Shown here piece after piece: positions 1-7,010 of a stretch of 40,627 nucleotides of DNA; position 1 is the first letter of the stretch; each line of letters opens with the position of its first letter. The notes under the pieces are model-generated. The model searched no databases, was not told the origin of the DNA, and saw nothing but the letters and a program-made list of their open reading frames with translations. A program made the position numbers and the translations under genes. Origin of the DNA: Treponema sp. (GTDB taxonomy: Bacteria > Spirochaetota > Spirochaetia > Treponematales > Breznakiellaceae); NCBI GenBank assembly GCA_009777735.1, contig WRLF01000019.1, forward strand, positions 1 to 40,627. The letters run 5' to 3'.

Positions 1-127
1 ATAAAGCAAACCGTAGGTTTGCGGTGGGCTGGAATGTGGGTGAAGGAGCCGTGGGAACGTATGTGACCTAGGCGAACTGAACCCCGAGCCGCCGATTAGG
101 CGGCGCAGCGTTAATCGGTTGTTAGAC
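1..127. repeat. attC-like cassette recombination site (right part; cut by window edge)
   Basis: The right end reads GTTAGAC (121-127), which fits the integron core-site pattern GTTRRRY. Just before it is a small GC hairpin (88-93 with 99-104) and the block GCAGCGTTAATCGG, both shared with the sites ending at 1174 and 3792. The left end with its RYYYAAC box lies outside the window. The similarity to the two complete sites is seen directly; integron function is inferred, because no integrase is visible. Confidence 0.6.
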
Positions 128-157
128 GAAGTTCCAGATTTTTATTCTACTTCTACA

Positions 158-556
158 TTATTTTTTATTTATTTCTCTTTTAACTATTTCCTCAATTTCT
201 TTAGCAAATACAAAAAATTGATTTGCTTGTTCTACTGTAGGCATTGATCCATTATCAAATAATCCTATTTCTCCAGGATATCTTGATTCTAAGTAAATAT
301 CATTTACTGTCGATAATAAATCTTCATTAATATCAAGATCAATTATTTCTTTTATTGTTCCATATAATGTCAATAAATTATGGATTTGATATAAAGGTTT
401 CTCTTTATCTAGAATTAAAGCCTTAAAATATTTTTCAATTGCTTGCTGACAATGAAATGTAACTATATTAGTTAACATTGGATTATTAATTATTTCTGAA
501 ATAGTAAGCATATCTATTTCAGCATACTTTATCCATGCTTCAACTTGCTTTTTCAT
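158..556 (-). CDS. HEPN-domain protein (toxin-like partner of MNT)
   Basis: A 132-residue all-helical protein with HEPN-family signatures: FHCQQAIEKYFKALI in the first half, a following HNL, and an SRYPGE segment near the C-terminus. HEPN proteins paired with minimal nucleotidyltransferases form type VII toxin-antitoxin systems in which HEPN is the RNase-like toxin. The classical RX4-6HXY motif of HepT is not evident, so this belongs to the RYP-type HEPN group and RNase activity is uncertain. I chose the ATG at 556, which overlaps the upstream MNT gene by 17 bp and has a GGA-type ribosome site. The upstream ATG at 589 would give a 50-bp overlap. It is co-transcribed with the MNT gene on the minus strand and is AT-rich like the other cassette genes. 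Confidence 0.8.
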   Translation of the reverse strand: MKKQVEAWIKYAEIDMLTISEIINNPMLTNIVTFHCQQAIEKYFKALILDKEKPLYQIHNLLTLYGTIKEIIDLDINEDLLSTVNDIYLESRYPGEIGLFDNGSMPTVEQANQFFVFAKEIEEIVKREINKK

Positions 557-899
557 AAATGATTTTTCCAGTGTTTTCAATTTCTTCAATAAAATAATTT
601 CCGAAATTCTTAATTTTCCGATATTCTTCTTTAGAATATACTAAAATATCTAATGAAACTTTATAATTTATATGCCTTACAAGTTTGTTAATATACAATT
701 TTTTATTTACTCTATCTTCATATGTTTTTGAAATATCTTCATTATCCAAAATTACAAGTATATCAATATCACTGTTTTCGTTGGCACTTCCTTTAGCACA
801 TGATCCAAAAAGGATAACCCTATAAGGATCTGCTATTTTGAGCGCCTCTAATAATTGATCAATATACCCATTAATTTCCATGTAAGTATATAATACCAT
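540..899 (-). CDS. Minimal nucleotidyltransferase (MNT/MntA-like antitoxin)
   Basis: A 119-residue polymerase-beta-type minimal nucleotidyltransferase. The catalytic pattern is clear: FGSCAKGSANENSDIDILV, with G32/S33 and acidic D44 and D46, and a third acidic residue at D84 in VSLDILVY. In known MNT/HEPN pairs the MNT protein transfers AMP from ATP to HEPN and so neutralises it; that function is inferred here from family and pairing. The HEPN gene follows with a short overlap, so the two form one operon. The start is uncertain. The ATG at 899 has no Shine-Dalgarno sequence, and an ATG at 881 (residue 7) lies 8 nt after a good -10 box. Both genes run on the minus strand between two attC-like sites. 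Confidence 0.85.
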   Translation of the reverse strand: MVLYTYMEINGYIDQLLEALKIADPYRVILFGSCAKGSANENSDIDILVILDNEDISKTYEDRVNKKLYINKLVRHINYKVSLDILVYSKEEYRKIKNFGNYFIEEIENTGKIIYEKAS

Positions 900-918
900 G
901 AATTTTAATCATTTTCAA
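890..918 (-). promoter_or_regulatory. Predicted sigma70-type promoter of the MNT/HEPN operon
   Basis: On the minus strand TTGAAA (918-913) is followed by 17 nt and TATTAT (895-890). It overlaps the far-upstream ATG at 899, which favours translation from the ATG at 881. The DNA is AT-rich, so chance matches are possible. Confidence 0.4.
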
Positions 919-999
919 GGGGTAATTTATTGAATTTAATAGAAAATAATAGTATTTTTCATTAAATTTAGCAAAAACCCATAAAAAATCTGGAATTTC

Positions 1000-1174
1000 G
1001 TCTAACGTTCTATGTTGACGACGTAACCAGCCCCCATATAAAGTAAACCGTAGGTTTGCGGGGGCTGGTTATGTGGGTGAAGGAGGCGTGGGAGCGAGCC
1101 CGTAGGGCGACCGACCTAGCCGACTGAACCCCGATCCGCCGAACAGGCGGCGTAGCGTTAATCGTTTGTTAGGC
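1000..1174. repeat. attC-like site (complete, 175 bp)
   Basis: It is bounded by GTCTAAC (1000-1006, pattern RYYYAAC) and GTTAGGC (1168-1174, pattern GTTRRRY). The inside contains a strong hairpin (AACCAGCCCCC pairing with GGGGGCTGGTT), then a block on the pattern GTGGGWGMRGG...GACC.ACCTAGC, and a CCGCC/GGCGG hairpin before the right core. The same layout recurs at 3583-3792 and, in part, at 1-127. The ends and internal palindromes are seen directly. That it is a substrate for an integron integrase is inference. Confidence 0.65.
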
Positions 1175-1284
1175 GATCGTTTGCTCCTTCCCAACAATTT
1201 CTTTATATTCTTAAATAAAAGCAAAATTATTTTTGCCCCCTGACGACTCACCGTTTGTACATGGACGTACTATGCTACCTCCGA

Positions 1285-2103
1285 TTAGCCGCTTATATAA
1301 ATTGTCTTATAAATATATATATCATAAGAAACCAATTCCGAATCGGCGTTATAATTACTCATTTTAGTTTGGTTACCGTTGGAGTCGTACTCAATTTCAT
1401 AAAAAGAAGACAATTCATCGAATGTGTTATATTCACTTCTTTTAGTTATATCTCCATTGGAGTTATACTCATACACGTATGTATAAGAATAGGACAATTC
1501 CCCGCTAGCGTTATAGATACTCCCTTTATAAAAGTTTCCATTAGAATAGTACTCATATTCATAATAAGAATACAATGCACCGTTTGCATCATAGTTACTC
1601 ACTTTTTTTTCGTTTCCATTAGAATCGTACTCATATTCGGCAGAAGAGGACAATACCCCATGATCATAGCTCCTTCTTGTCCGGTTTCCGTTGGAATTAT
1701 ACTCGTATACAGCATAAAATCGCAATTCCCCACTTGGAGTAAAGCCGCTCCTTTTCGTTAAGTTACTGTTAGAGTCATACTCAGATTCATAATAAGACGA
1801 AAGATCTACCCCATTGTCATAGTAATTCTCTTTTGTCCGGTTTCCGTTAGAGTCGTACTCAAATTCTATATACTGGGACAATACATTATAGTCAAACCGA
1901 GAACGTTTCATTTTCGTCAGTTTACCTTTTGAATCATACTCATATTCATAATGATAAGACAATGCACCGTTTGCATTATAAGAAGATACATAATCTAATA
2001 CTTCTTTGTAAGTGCCGCTCCCATTGTTATCACAAGCGATAAAGGCAAAAGAAATGGCGATAATGGGTACTATAGCCATACCATTCTGTTTCCATGTTTT
2101 CAT
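1285..2103 (-). CDS. Lipoprotein with YD-like tandem repeats
   Basis: A 272-residue predicted lipoprotein. Residues 1-24 form a signal peptide ending in FAFIAC, so C24 would be lipidated and the protein exported to the cell envelope. The rest is eight to nine imperfect repeats of about 26 residues with the core EYEYDSNGN.TK.S.Y...G.LSSYY, resembling the YD repeats of RHS-type proteins and forming a Tyr/Asn/Gly-rich beta structure. An AAGGAGG Shine-Dalgarno sequence lies 6 nt before the ATG, so the start is firm, and a consensus promoter lies upstream. It sits in the same inter-attC block as the XRE and PIN genes but points the other way. The function is unknown: surface binding or adhesion is possible, and no toxin domain follows the repeats. 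Confidence 0.85.
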   Translation of the reverse strand: MKTWKQNGMAIVPIIAISFAFIACDNNGSGTYKEVLDYVSSYNANGALSYHYEYEYDSKGKLTKMKRSRFDYNVLSQYIEFEYDSNGNRTKENYYDNGVDLSSYYESEYDSNSNLTKRSGFTPSGELRFYAVYEYNSNGNRTRRSYDHGVLSSSAEYEYDSNGNEKKVSNYDANGALYSYYEYEYYSNGNFYKGSIYNASGELSYSYTYVYEYNSNGDITKRSEYNTFDELSSFYEIEYDSNGNQTKMSNYNADSELVSYDIYIYKTIYISG

Positions 2104-2147
2104 ACAATTCCTCCTTAAAATAACACCAAATACTGATAGTTGCTTAT

Positions 2148-2176
2148 ATATTACTGTGTATCAAGCAGTATGTCAA
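2148..2176 (-). promoter_or_regulatory. Sigma70-type promoter of the YD-repeat lipoprotein gene
   Basis: On the minus strand a perfect TTGACA (2176-2171) is followed by 17 nt and TAATAT (2153-2148). The expected transcript start is near 2141, leaving a leader of about 38 nt that carries the AAGGAGG ribosome site. Confidence 0.7.
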
Positions 2177-2217
2177 GAGAGATAAATAGGTAATTATTGG
2201 TGAGATAGCATATAATA

Positions 2218-2568
2218 ATGAAAAGATTAGGTACGATTTTTATTAAGAATTTGAAGGAATACCGTAAAAAATGCGGTTATACTCAGGCTCAACTGGCTGA
2301 AAAGGTCAAAGTTACACCACATTATATAGGTATGCTTGAAATGGGTCGTAATTTTCCTGCTACTGACCTTATTGAGCGTATTGCCAAGGCTTTAAATATA
2401 GAAATGTATGAATTGTTTGTGGAGACTCATTCTCCTGCAAAAGAGCTGGAAAAATTACGCCTTGATATAATTAACGAAATAAAGAAAACAATTACGGAAA
2501 CTGTTATTGAAACAGTAAGAGAAGCATTTGAAGAAAATATCAATCGGTGTTCTCCTAAATCAAAATAA
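2218..2568 (+). CDS. XRE-family helix-turn-helix regulator
   Basis: A 116-residue DNA-binding protein. Residues 9-63 form a Cro/CI-type helix-turn-helix (LKEYRKKCGYTQAQLAEKV, then YIGMLEMGRNFPATDLIERIAKAL). Residues 75-105 form a charged amphipathic helix, probably for dimerisation. There is no good Shine-Dalgarno sequence, and a TATAAT lies 1 nt before the ATG, so either the real promoter is elsewhere or translation starts unusually. The gene is divergent from the YD-repeat lipoprotein gene and upstream of a PIN toxin pair. It may regulate either, but nothing in the sequence decides. The 155 bp after it (2569-2723) holds no gene I can support. Confidence 0.85.
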   Translation: MKRLGTIFIKNLKEYRKKCGYTQAQLAEKVKVTPHYIGMLEMGRNFPATDLIERIAKALNIEMYELFVETHSPAKELEKLRLDIINEIKKTITETVIETVREAFEENINRCSPKSK

Positions 2569-2723
2569 CTTGTTAATTAGGATACGCCAAGTTAAAGAAT
2601 GTGGCTATATCTTACCTTGTTACTTTCTACGTTTTAACTTGTACGAGCGGATTTGGGAGAAAATTTGAGAAAATGCCTTCCAAAAATGCCATAAATGGGG
2701 TATATTTACATTATGGAGTTTGT

Positions 2724-3071
2724 ATGGAAGCGATTATACAAGAAATAGATGTTGAAAAACTGTTGCCTATTTTCAATATTCCTCTGGAAATAAGAAACAA
2801 ACGGGTGGAAGTAACCATAAAACCGATAGAAAGTAAACCCCAAGCAACGGCAAATGACAGGATCAGGCAATTCAGAGAAAAGTATAATCGGCAATCCTTC
2901 ATTGAACATCTGAAAACTCAAGTTGCCAATGGTAATTCATTTAGTTTTGATGCTCAGAAAATCATTGACGGAACTGAAACCGAAGCAGAAGAGCAAGAGC
3001 GTTACCGCCTTGAGAAGCATTCTTGGGGAAATGCAATAAAAGAAAAAATACAAGAAGAACAGCTTGCTTAA
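2724..3071 (+). CDS. Putative antitoxin of a PIN-domain toxin
   Basis: A 115-residue acidic, charged protein. The first 35 residues (MEAIIQEIDVEKLL...IPLEIRNKRVEVTIKPIE) resemble the beta-rich DNA-binding ends of small antitoxins, which often read as an intention to bind 'RVEVIVLP'-like strands. The rest is helical and Glu/Lys-rich, as in toxin-wrapping tails. A GGAG ribosome site 7 nt before the ATG at 2724 supports this start over one at 2601. The stop overlaps the PIN gene by 8 bp, the usual antitoxin-toxin arrangement. I do not recognise an exact family; the antitoxin role rests on the context. Confidence 0.7.
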   Translation: MEAIIQEIDVEKLLPIFNIPLEIRNKRVEVTIKPIESKPQATANDRIRQFREKYNRQSFIEHLKTQVANGNSFSFDAQKIIDGTETEAEEQERYRLEKHSWGNAIKEKIQEEQLA

Positions 3072-3462
3072 CAAGAAAATAATACTTGATACGAATTCGG
3101 TACTCCGCTTTATTATCGGCGATAATGTCGAAAAATGCCAAAAAGTCTCCGACTTGATTGATTCCCATGATTGTATTGTTCCCATAGAAGTAATTGCCGA
3201 ATCAGTATACAACCTTGATAACTTTTATTTACACAACCGCCAACTTATTGCTGAAGAAATAAAAGACTTCATTGGCATAAAAGAAAATCTGGTTTTTGAA
3301 GAACATATAGTTCGTTGCGGTTGCAATTATTTTGCCTCATCATCCCTTGATTTTATAGACTGCTTGTTGATTGGATATGCCATTATTAAAGGCAATCCGA
3401 TATTCTCTTTTGATGACTCTCTAAATAAAAAGCTAGAACATAATGCCTTTAATCAAAGTTAA
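3064..3462 (+). CDS. PIN-domain RNase (VapC-like toxin)
   Basis: A 132-residue PIN-domain protein. The acidic active-site residues are visible: D9 (IILDTNSVL), E42 or E46 (IEVIAESVYNL), D96/D99 (SLDFIDCLLIGYA) and D117/D118 (FSFDDSLNKKL). PIN toxins cleave tRNA or other RNA in a metal-dependent way. The start is a TTG inside the end of the preceding antitoxin-like gene, implying translational coupling, and the ribosome site is weak. Length and motif order are typical of VapC-type toxins. It is the last gene before the attC-like site at 3583. Confidence 0.85.
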   Translation: MLNKKIILDTNSVLRFIIGDNVEKCQKVSDLIDSHDCIVPIEVIAESVYNLDNFYLHNRQLIAEEIKDFIGIKENLVFEEHIVRCGCNYFASSSLDFIDCLLIGYAIIKGNPIFSFDDSLNKKLEHNAFNQS

Positions 3463-3489
3463 TGCTTTATAATTTTATTTGACAATTCT

Positions 3490-3509
3490 GCGTGGCATGG
3501 ACGCCACGC
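3490..3509. other. Short perfect hairpin downstream of the PIN gene
   Basis: GCGTGGC (3490-3496) pairs exactly with GCCACGC (3503-3509) across a 6-nt loop. It lies 28 nt after the PIN stop codon but has no U-tract after it, so it is at best a transcript-end stabiliser and not a clear intrinsic terminator. Confidence 0.45.
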
Positions 3510-3582
3510 GGAACCAATAAATTTGGGGCAAAAATAATTATTATTCTTTATTAATATTTTTTACAGTAAATTGGCAACTGGC

Positions 3583-3792
3583 GCCTAACGTTCAAGGTTG
3601 GCGACGTTTTTGCTGCCCGAATAAGCGAGCCCAAAAGCCTTAAATCCATTCTTACCCGACTTTTGGGTTCGCAGGGCAGCAAAAATGTGGGTGGAGGCTT
3701 GCGTGGGAGCGAGGGCGTAGCCCGACCAACCTAGCAAGCCGGAACCCTGGAGCCGCCCGAATGGGCGGCGGAACGCTAACCGACTGTTATAC
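3583..3792. repeat. attC-like site (complete, 210 bp)
   Basis: It runs from GCCTAAC (3583-3589) to GTTATAC (3786-3792; one base off GTTRRRY). The left end shares CTAACGTTC and a GACGT with the 1000-1174 site, and the right end shares the CCGCCC/GGGCGG hairpin and the CTAACCGACT-type block. A long internal hairpin pairs TTTTTGCTGCCC with GGGCAGCAAAAA. At 210 bp it is longer than most attC sites, as is its relative. Confidence 0.6.
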
Positions 3793-3806
3793 GAAGTTGG
3801 GGCATT

Positions 3807-4742
3807 TTAAATATATTTCTTTATATATTTTGGAAATACTTCTTTTAATTTCAATAATTTTTCAATTGTCCATTCTCTTATTTTTACCAATTCTTCTGTA
3901 TCTAAATCTATATGCCCATCAGTATAAACCGAAATCCTACAAGCACGTTTGTCATCAAGTCTTTCCCAACTAATTGTTGTTCCAATTTCTTTTTCAATGA
4001 TTTCCTTTTCAGCATACAATTTATCAAAAATATCTTTATTTATAATTTGATCACCACCGTCAAGATATACTTCTGCTCTTGCCCTGTCATTTAAAGCAAA
4101 ACTTGCACCATAATGAAAGTTTCTTGAAACACCTGATGAGAATGAATACCAATTTTGCGGTTGACCGATTTTTGCATTTGTAAATTTATGTTTTTCTCTT
4201 AATTCATCTATTAAAAGTTGAAAGTATTGGCGATATTTTTCTTGTGTATCAGAGTTTTGAATTGTTTTTCCAGAAACATTTTTATTTGGTGATTCAATAA
4301 TTTTAAATAATGGGACAGGTCTTGAATCATCTATTTGGATAATTTCCAATTCTACAGCATAAAATTCTATATTATTTACTGTATTATTATTTAACCATTC
4401 TATTGTTTTTCTATGTTCATCTTTAAAAGATTCTGCAATCCATACAACACAAGAAGCATTTATGCCAGCACAATATAATAACATTTGCCCTAAATGTTTA
4501 TGATCACTGGTTCCATATTGATTTTCTATTACAACAATACTTGAAGATGAAAGATCCTTTGCAACAATATCTGCTGAAAAATCCCCTACAGCATATTCCG
4601 TCTGAACAATTTCCAAGTCTTTTCCCAATATTTGAGATAATTTATTTATATTTTCAGCAAGCCATGGTGTAAAATTACTCGGTTCACTAGGCCATATTTT
4701 CCTAATATCTACAGTCTTTAATGTCCCAAATTCAGTTTTCAT
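3807..4742 (-). CDS. DUF4268-type protein with PD-(D/E)XK-like nuclease N-terminus
   Basis: A 311-residue protein. Residues 40-105 look like a PD-(D/E)XK nuclease fold in its E-x-Q variant: GDFSADIVAK with D58, then VVIENQYG with E73 and Q75, then HLGQMLLYCAG. The C-terminal part (about 165-300) matches the DUF4268 type (YRQYFQLLIDELREKHKF..., YLDGGDQ, ISWERLDDKRACRIS). It probably binds or cuts nucleic acid; a defence role is plausible but unproven. GGAGG lies 7 nt before the ATG and a promoter precedes it. It is the only gene between an attC-like site and an inverted half site, so it forms a single-gene cassette on the minus strand. No phage or restriction partner is adjacent. Confidence 0.8.
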   Translation of the reverse strand: MKTEFGTLKTVDIRKIWPSEPSNFTPWLAENINKLSQILGKDLEIVQTEYAVGDFSADIVAKDLSSSSIVVIENQYGTSDHKHLGQMLLYCAGINASCVVWIAESFKDEHRKTIEWLNNNTVNNIEFYAVELEIIQIDDSRPVPLFKIIESPNKNVSGKTIQNSDTQEKYRQYFQLLIDELREKHKFTNAKIGQPQNWYSFSSGVSRNFHYGASFALNDRARAEVYLDGGDQIINKDIFDKLYAEKEIIEKEIGTTISWERLDDKRACRISVYTDGHIDLDTEELVKIREWTIEKLLKLKEVFPKYIKKYI

Positions 4743-4764
4743 ATAAATCCTCCAATTATATTCA

Positions 4765-4793
4765 ATATTATATCAGTTATATTCTTTAGTCAA
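4765..4793 (-). promoter_or_regulatory. Promoter of the DUF4268 gene
   Basis: On the minus strand TTGACT (4793-4788) is followed by 17 nt and TAATAT (4770-4765); an overlapping TATAAT sits at 15-nt spacing. It lies inside the cassette, so the gene would not depend on an array promoter. Confidence 0.55.
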
Positions 4794-4821
4794 CTATCTT
4801 GCCCCAAATTTCACCAATTTC

Positions 4822-4870
4822 GCCTAACAATCCGTTAACGCTCCGGCAGCGACAAGCGCCGCCTACGGGA
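4822..4870. repeat. Inverted, truncated attC-like half site
   Basis: GCCTAAC (4822-4828) is followed by AATCCGTTAACGCTCC, which is the reverse complement of the right-end block of the other sites (GCGTTAATCGG...GTTAGGC). This copy is therefore inverted relative to the three before it, and its other half is missing. The DNA beyond it reads into a broken gene, so it may mark the edge of an insertion. Confidence 0.5.
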
Positions 4871-4885
4871 TTACGTTCGGCTAGA

Positions 4886-5113
4886 TCATGGCTTTTTAGG
4901 GAGAATGGTTCAGGTAGAGCAGGGGATGATAACCATTATGACGATTTTCATTTTTCTATTGAACAAACTGCGGCGGGAACTGTTTTAACTATATTCTATG
5001 ACGATGATGAAATGGAGGCATTTAACTTACATAGAATAAACGATCGTCATATACGGTTAGTTTACATAAATGTAACACCTGGTGAAGTAATTACTTTACA
5101 TAAAATTAATTAG
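4886..5113 (+). pseudogene. C-terminal remnant of a lipocalin-like protein gene
   Basis: The open frame continues leftwards through the repeat, but recognisable protein starts only at about 4886: WLFRENGSGRAGDDNHYDDF, then beta-strand-like stretches (TVLTIFYDDDEMEAFNL, HIRLVYINVTPGEVITL). This looks like the end of a small lipocalin-like or glycine-rich secreted protein lacking its signal peptide and first strands. The attC-like half site occupies the place of the missing 5' part. The 58 bp from here to the next gene holds nothing I can support. Confidence 0.5.
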
Positions 5114-5171
5114 TTCAAAAAATATACTTTAATAAGGACATTATACTGTCTCCTTACATAAAGTTAGTATA

Positions 5172-6479
5172 TCACCTGTTCAGGATGTCCATATATCGCC
5201 CTGCTAAATATAAGGGTATTTCGTAATTGCTCTGGGTACGGCTGTATTCGTTTTGCGAAATGCGGATGACGGTTTCCGGGTTAAACAGTTTTTTGTATGT
5301 TTTAAGGCTTTCGGATTTGATGTGTTTTCCGGCTTTAACTTCCAACGGGATGACGGCATTTTCATACTGGATGATAAATTCAATCTCTGCGTTGTTTTTT
5401 TCCGCAGCCCAAAAATAAATGGGCATAGCATTGTTAGCAGCGAGCAGTTCCTGCAAAACAAACTGCTCGGCAAGCGCTCCTTTGTAATGGGTAAAAGTAG
5501 TATTTGGTTCGATATAGACTTTGGGGCTTAAACCGGTACGCGCTGACAACAGCCCTATATCCGGCATATATAGTTTAAAAATAGAATTTTCATGATAGGC
5601 AATGAGCGGAATTTTGGGCAAACTTGCGCGGTTCAGCATGGTAACCAGCCCCGCATTTTTGAGCCATTGCAGGGCGATCTCGTATTCGCGGCCGCGCGAG
5701 CCTTGTTTCATGTCCGAGTAGAGAAAACGTTTGTTTTCTTTGGCAAGCTGGGACGGGGCGCTGTCCCAAATGGTGCGGACTTTTGCTATAGCCGATGCCG
5801 GGACATGCCTGGCAAAATCGGCATAGTACGCATCAAGAATGGTGTTTTGTATAATTTTAACCTCAGCAAAATCTTTGGTTTCGGCATACTGTTTAACCGC
5901 CGCCGGCATACCTCCGATGATAAAATACTGTTTGAGCAGATCAATTAAGGCATCATGAAATACCGGAAAATGCCGGAATTCCAGGTTTTGTATGAGAGAC
6001 ACAAAGCGGTTCTCAACTGCATCCAAAAATTCCAGAAAAGTCATGGGATAAAGGGTCAGCATTTCTGTCTTTCCCACCGGAAAACCGCTGCCTTCCAAAG
6101 ACATGACACCAAGCAGGCTTCCCGCCGCGATAATATGGTATTCGGGCGCATTTTCGTTGAAGTATTTGAGTGAAGTCAGGGCGCGGGGGCATTCCTGTAC
6201 CTCATCAAAGATGATTAGGGTATCATCCGCAGAGATTTTCACATCTGTTTCGATGGATAACGCTTGGATTATACGGGGAATGTCAAAATCATGATCAAAA
6301 ATTCGTTTGATTCGGTCATTATGATCAAAGCTGATATAGGCAGTCTGTTGATAATGTCTGTCCCCAAATTCCTTCATAAGCCAGGTTTTGCCAACTTGCC
6401 GAATCCCGTACAGCACCAGCGGCTTCCGTTGGCTTTTTGCTTTCCATTTAGCCAGCTTTTCAATCATTAATCTTTGCAT
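5172..6479 (-). CDS. AAA+ ATPase with C-terminal DUF4143 domain
   Basis: A 435-residue protein of the common AAA_14/DUF4143 ATPase family. It has Walker A at residues 25-32 (GIRQVGKT), Walker B at 88-93 (LIIFDE), a sensor-like IIAAGSLLG at 116-124, and a C-terminal PD-(D/E)XK-like module with E367 and E380-x-K382 (PLEVKAG). The cellular role is poorly known; toxin-antitoxin, defence or DNA-maintenance roles have been proposed for relatives. It is a full-length, single-gene unit on the minus strand between the cassette region and the ftsH cluster. No Shine-Dalgarno sequence precedes either the ATG at 6479 or the one at 6467. The promoter's -10 box ends 8 nt before 6479, suggesting a leaderless transcript. 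The upstream region has a 20-bp direct repeat. Confidence 0.88.
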   Translation of the reverse strand: MQRLMIEKLAKWKAKSQRKPLVLYGIRQVGKTWLMKEFGDRHYQQTAYISFDHNDRIKRIFDHDFDIPRIIQALSIETDVKISADDTLIIFDEVQECPRALTSLKYFNENAPEYHIIAAGSLLGVMSLEGSGFPVGKTEMLTLYPMTFLEFLDAVENRFVSLIQNLEFRHFPVFHDALIDLLKQYFIIGGMPAAVKQYAETKDFAEVKIIQNTILDAYYADFARHVPASAIAKVRTIWDSAPSQLAKENKRFLYSDMKQGSRGREYEIALQWLKNAGLVTMLNRASLPKIPLIAYHENSIFKLYMPDIGLLSARTGLSPKVYIEPNTTFTHYKGALAEQFVLQELLAANNAMPIYFWAAEKNNAEIEFIIQYENAVIPLEVKAGKHIKSESLKTYKKLFNPETVIRISQNEYSRTQSNYEIPLYLAGRYMDILNR

Positions 6480-6487
6480 ATATGAAT

Positions 6488-6544
6488 ATTATGGCATTTT
6501 TACACATAAAAATCAAGAATAATGTGGTACTTTTACACATAATT
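6488..6544 (-). promoter_or_regulatory. Promoter with twin operator-like repeats for the DUF4143 ATPase gene
   Basis: Two near-identical 20-bp direct repeats (6492-6511 and 6525-6544; shared core TTTTACACATAA) lie 33 bp apart, about three helical turns. On the minus strand TTGATT (6516-6511), 17 nt, then CATAAT (6493-6488) form a promoter, and one repeat fills its spacer. The arrangement suggests a repressor site, possibly autoregulatory. Confidence 0.5.
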
Positions 6545-6599
6545 CCAAATATTGGTGACTATCACTCTTTGAAAATATGATATACTGAGAATAATTACT

Positions 6600-7001
6600 A
6601 TGTTGTATATAGGTGTAATAATCTCCCTTCTGGGGATTCTTGCTTTTTTTATTTTAATATCCCTAATCCAGGCACTTATAAAAATATCAGAGAGAAGAAA
6701 AAACAATAACGAAAACAAACTGCCGGAAGAACTCTTTTTTGAACAAGTAAGCAAAGGTGAAAAAGCGCAAAAAATAATTAATGCCTCTGATGAAATTGAA
6801 TGGCGTCAAATGGATATAATGATGATAAAATCATTGCTGCAATCAGAGCAAATCCCGTTTTATGTTGAATTTAACTACAGCTCGGGGATATATCCCGGTC
6901 TGCAAATCGGTTCTTTAGGAAGCCAGAACCTGTATGTATTGGAAAAGGACCATGAAGACGCAATGAACATTATTGACGATTATATGAAAAACAGAGTTTA
7001 G
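6600..7001 (+). CDS. Membrane-anchored DUF2007-type protein
   Basis: A 133-residue protein with one N-terminal membrane helix (residues 3-27, VIISLLGILAFFILISLIQAL), a basic stretch and a cytoplasmic domain. The C-terminal 70 residues (WRQMDIMMIKSLLQSEQIPFYVEF...QNLYVLEKDHEDAMNIIDDY) match the small DUF2007 'putative signal transducing' fold, a ferredoxin-like domain often fused to membrane anchors. The molecular function is unknown. It precedes ftsH by 66 bp; the gap is a tract of 7-bp repeats plus the ftsH promoter. A palindrome-like GGTGACTATCACT (6554-6566) lies upstream. Confidence 0.75.
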   Translation: MLYIGVIISLLGILAFFILISLIQALIKISERRKNNNENKLPEELFFEQVSKGEKAQKIINASDEIEWRQMDIMMIKSLLQSEQIPFYVEFNYSSGIYPGLQIGSLGSQNLYVLEKDHEDAMNIIDDYMKNRV

Positions 7002-7010
7002 TGAAAGAAC

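Noticed and set aside
1069..1251. Minus-strand 60-codon open frame
   Set aside because: It lies over the attC-like repeat and its arginine/proline-rich product follows from the repeat; no ribosome site.
1255..1761. Plus-strand 168-codon open frame
   Set aside because: Antisense to the YD-repeat lipoprotein gene; its openness follows from the tandem repeats on the other strand.
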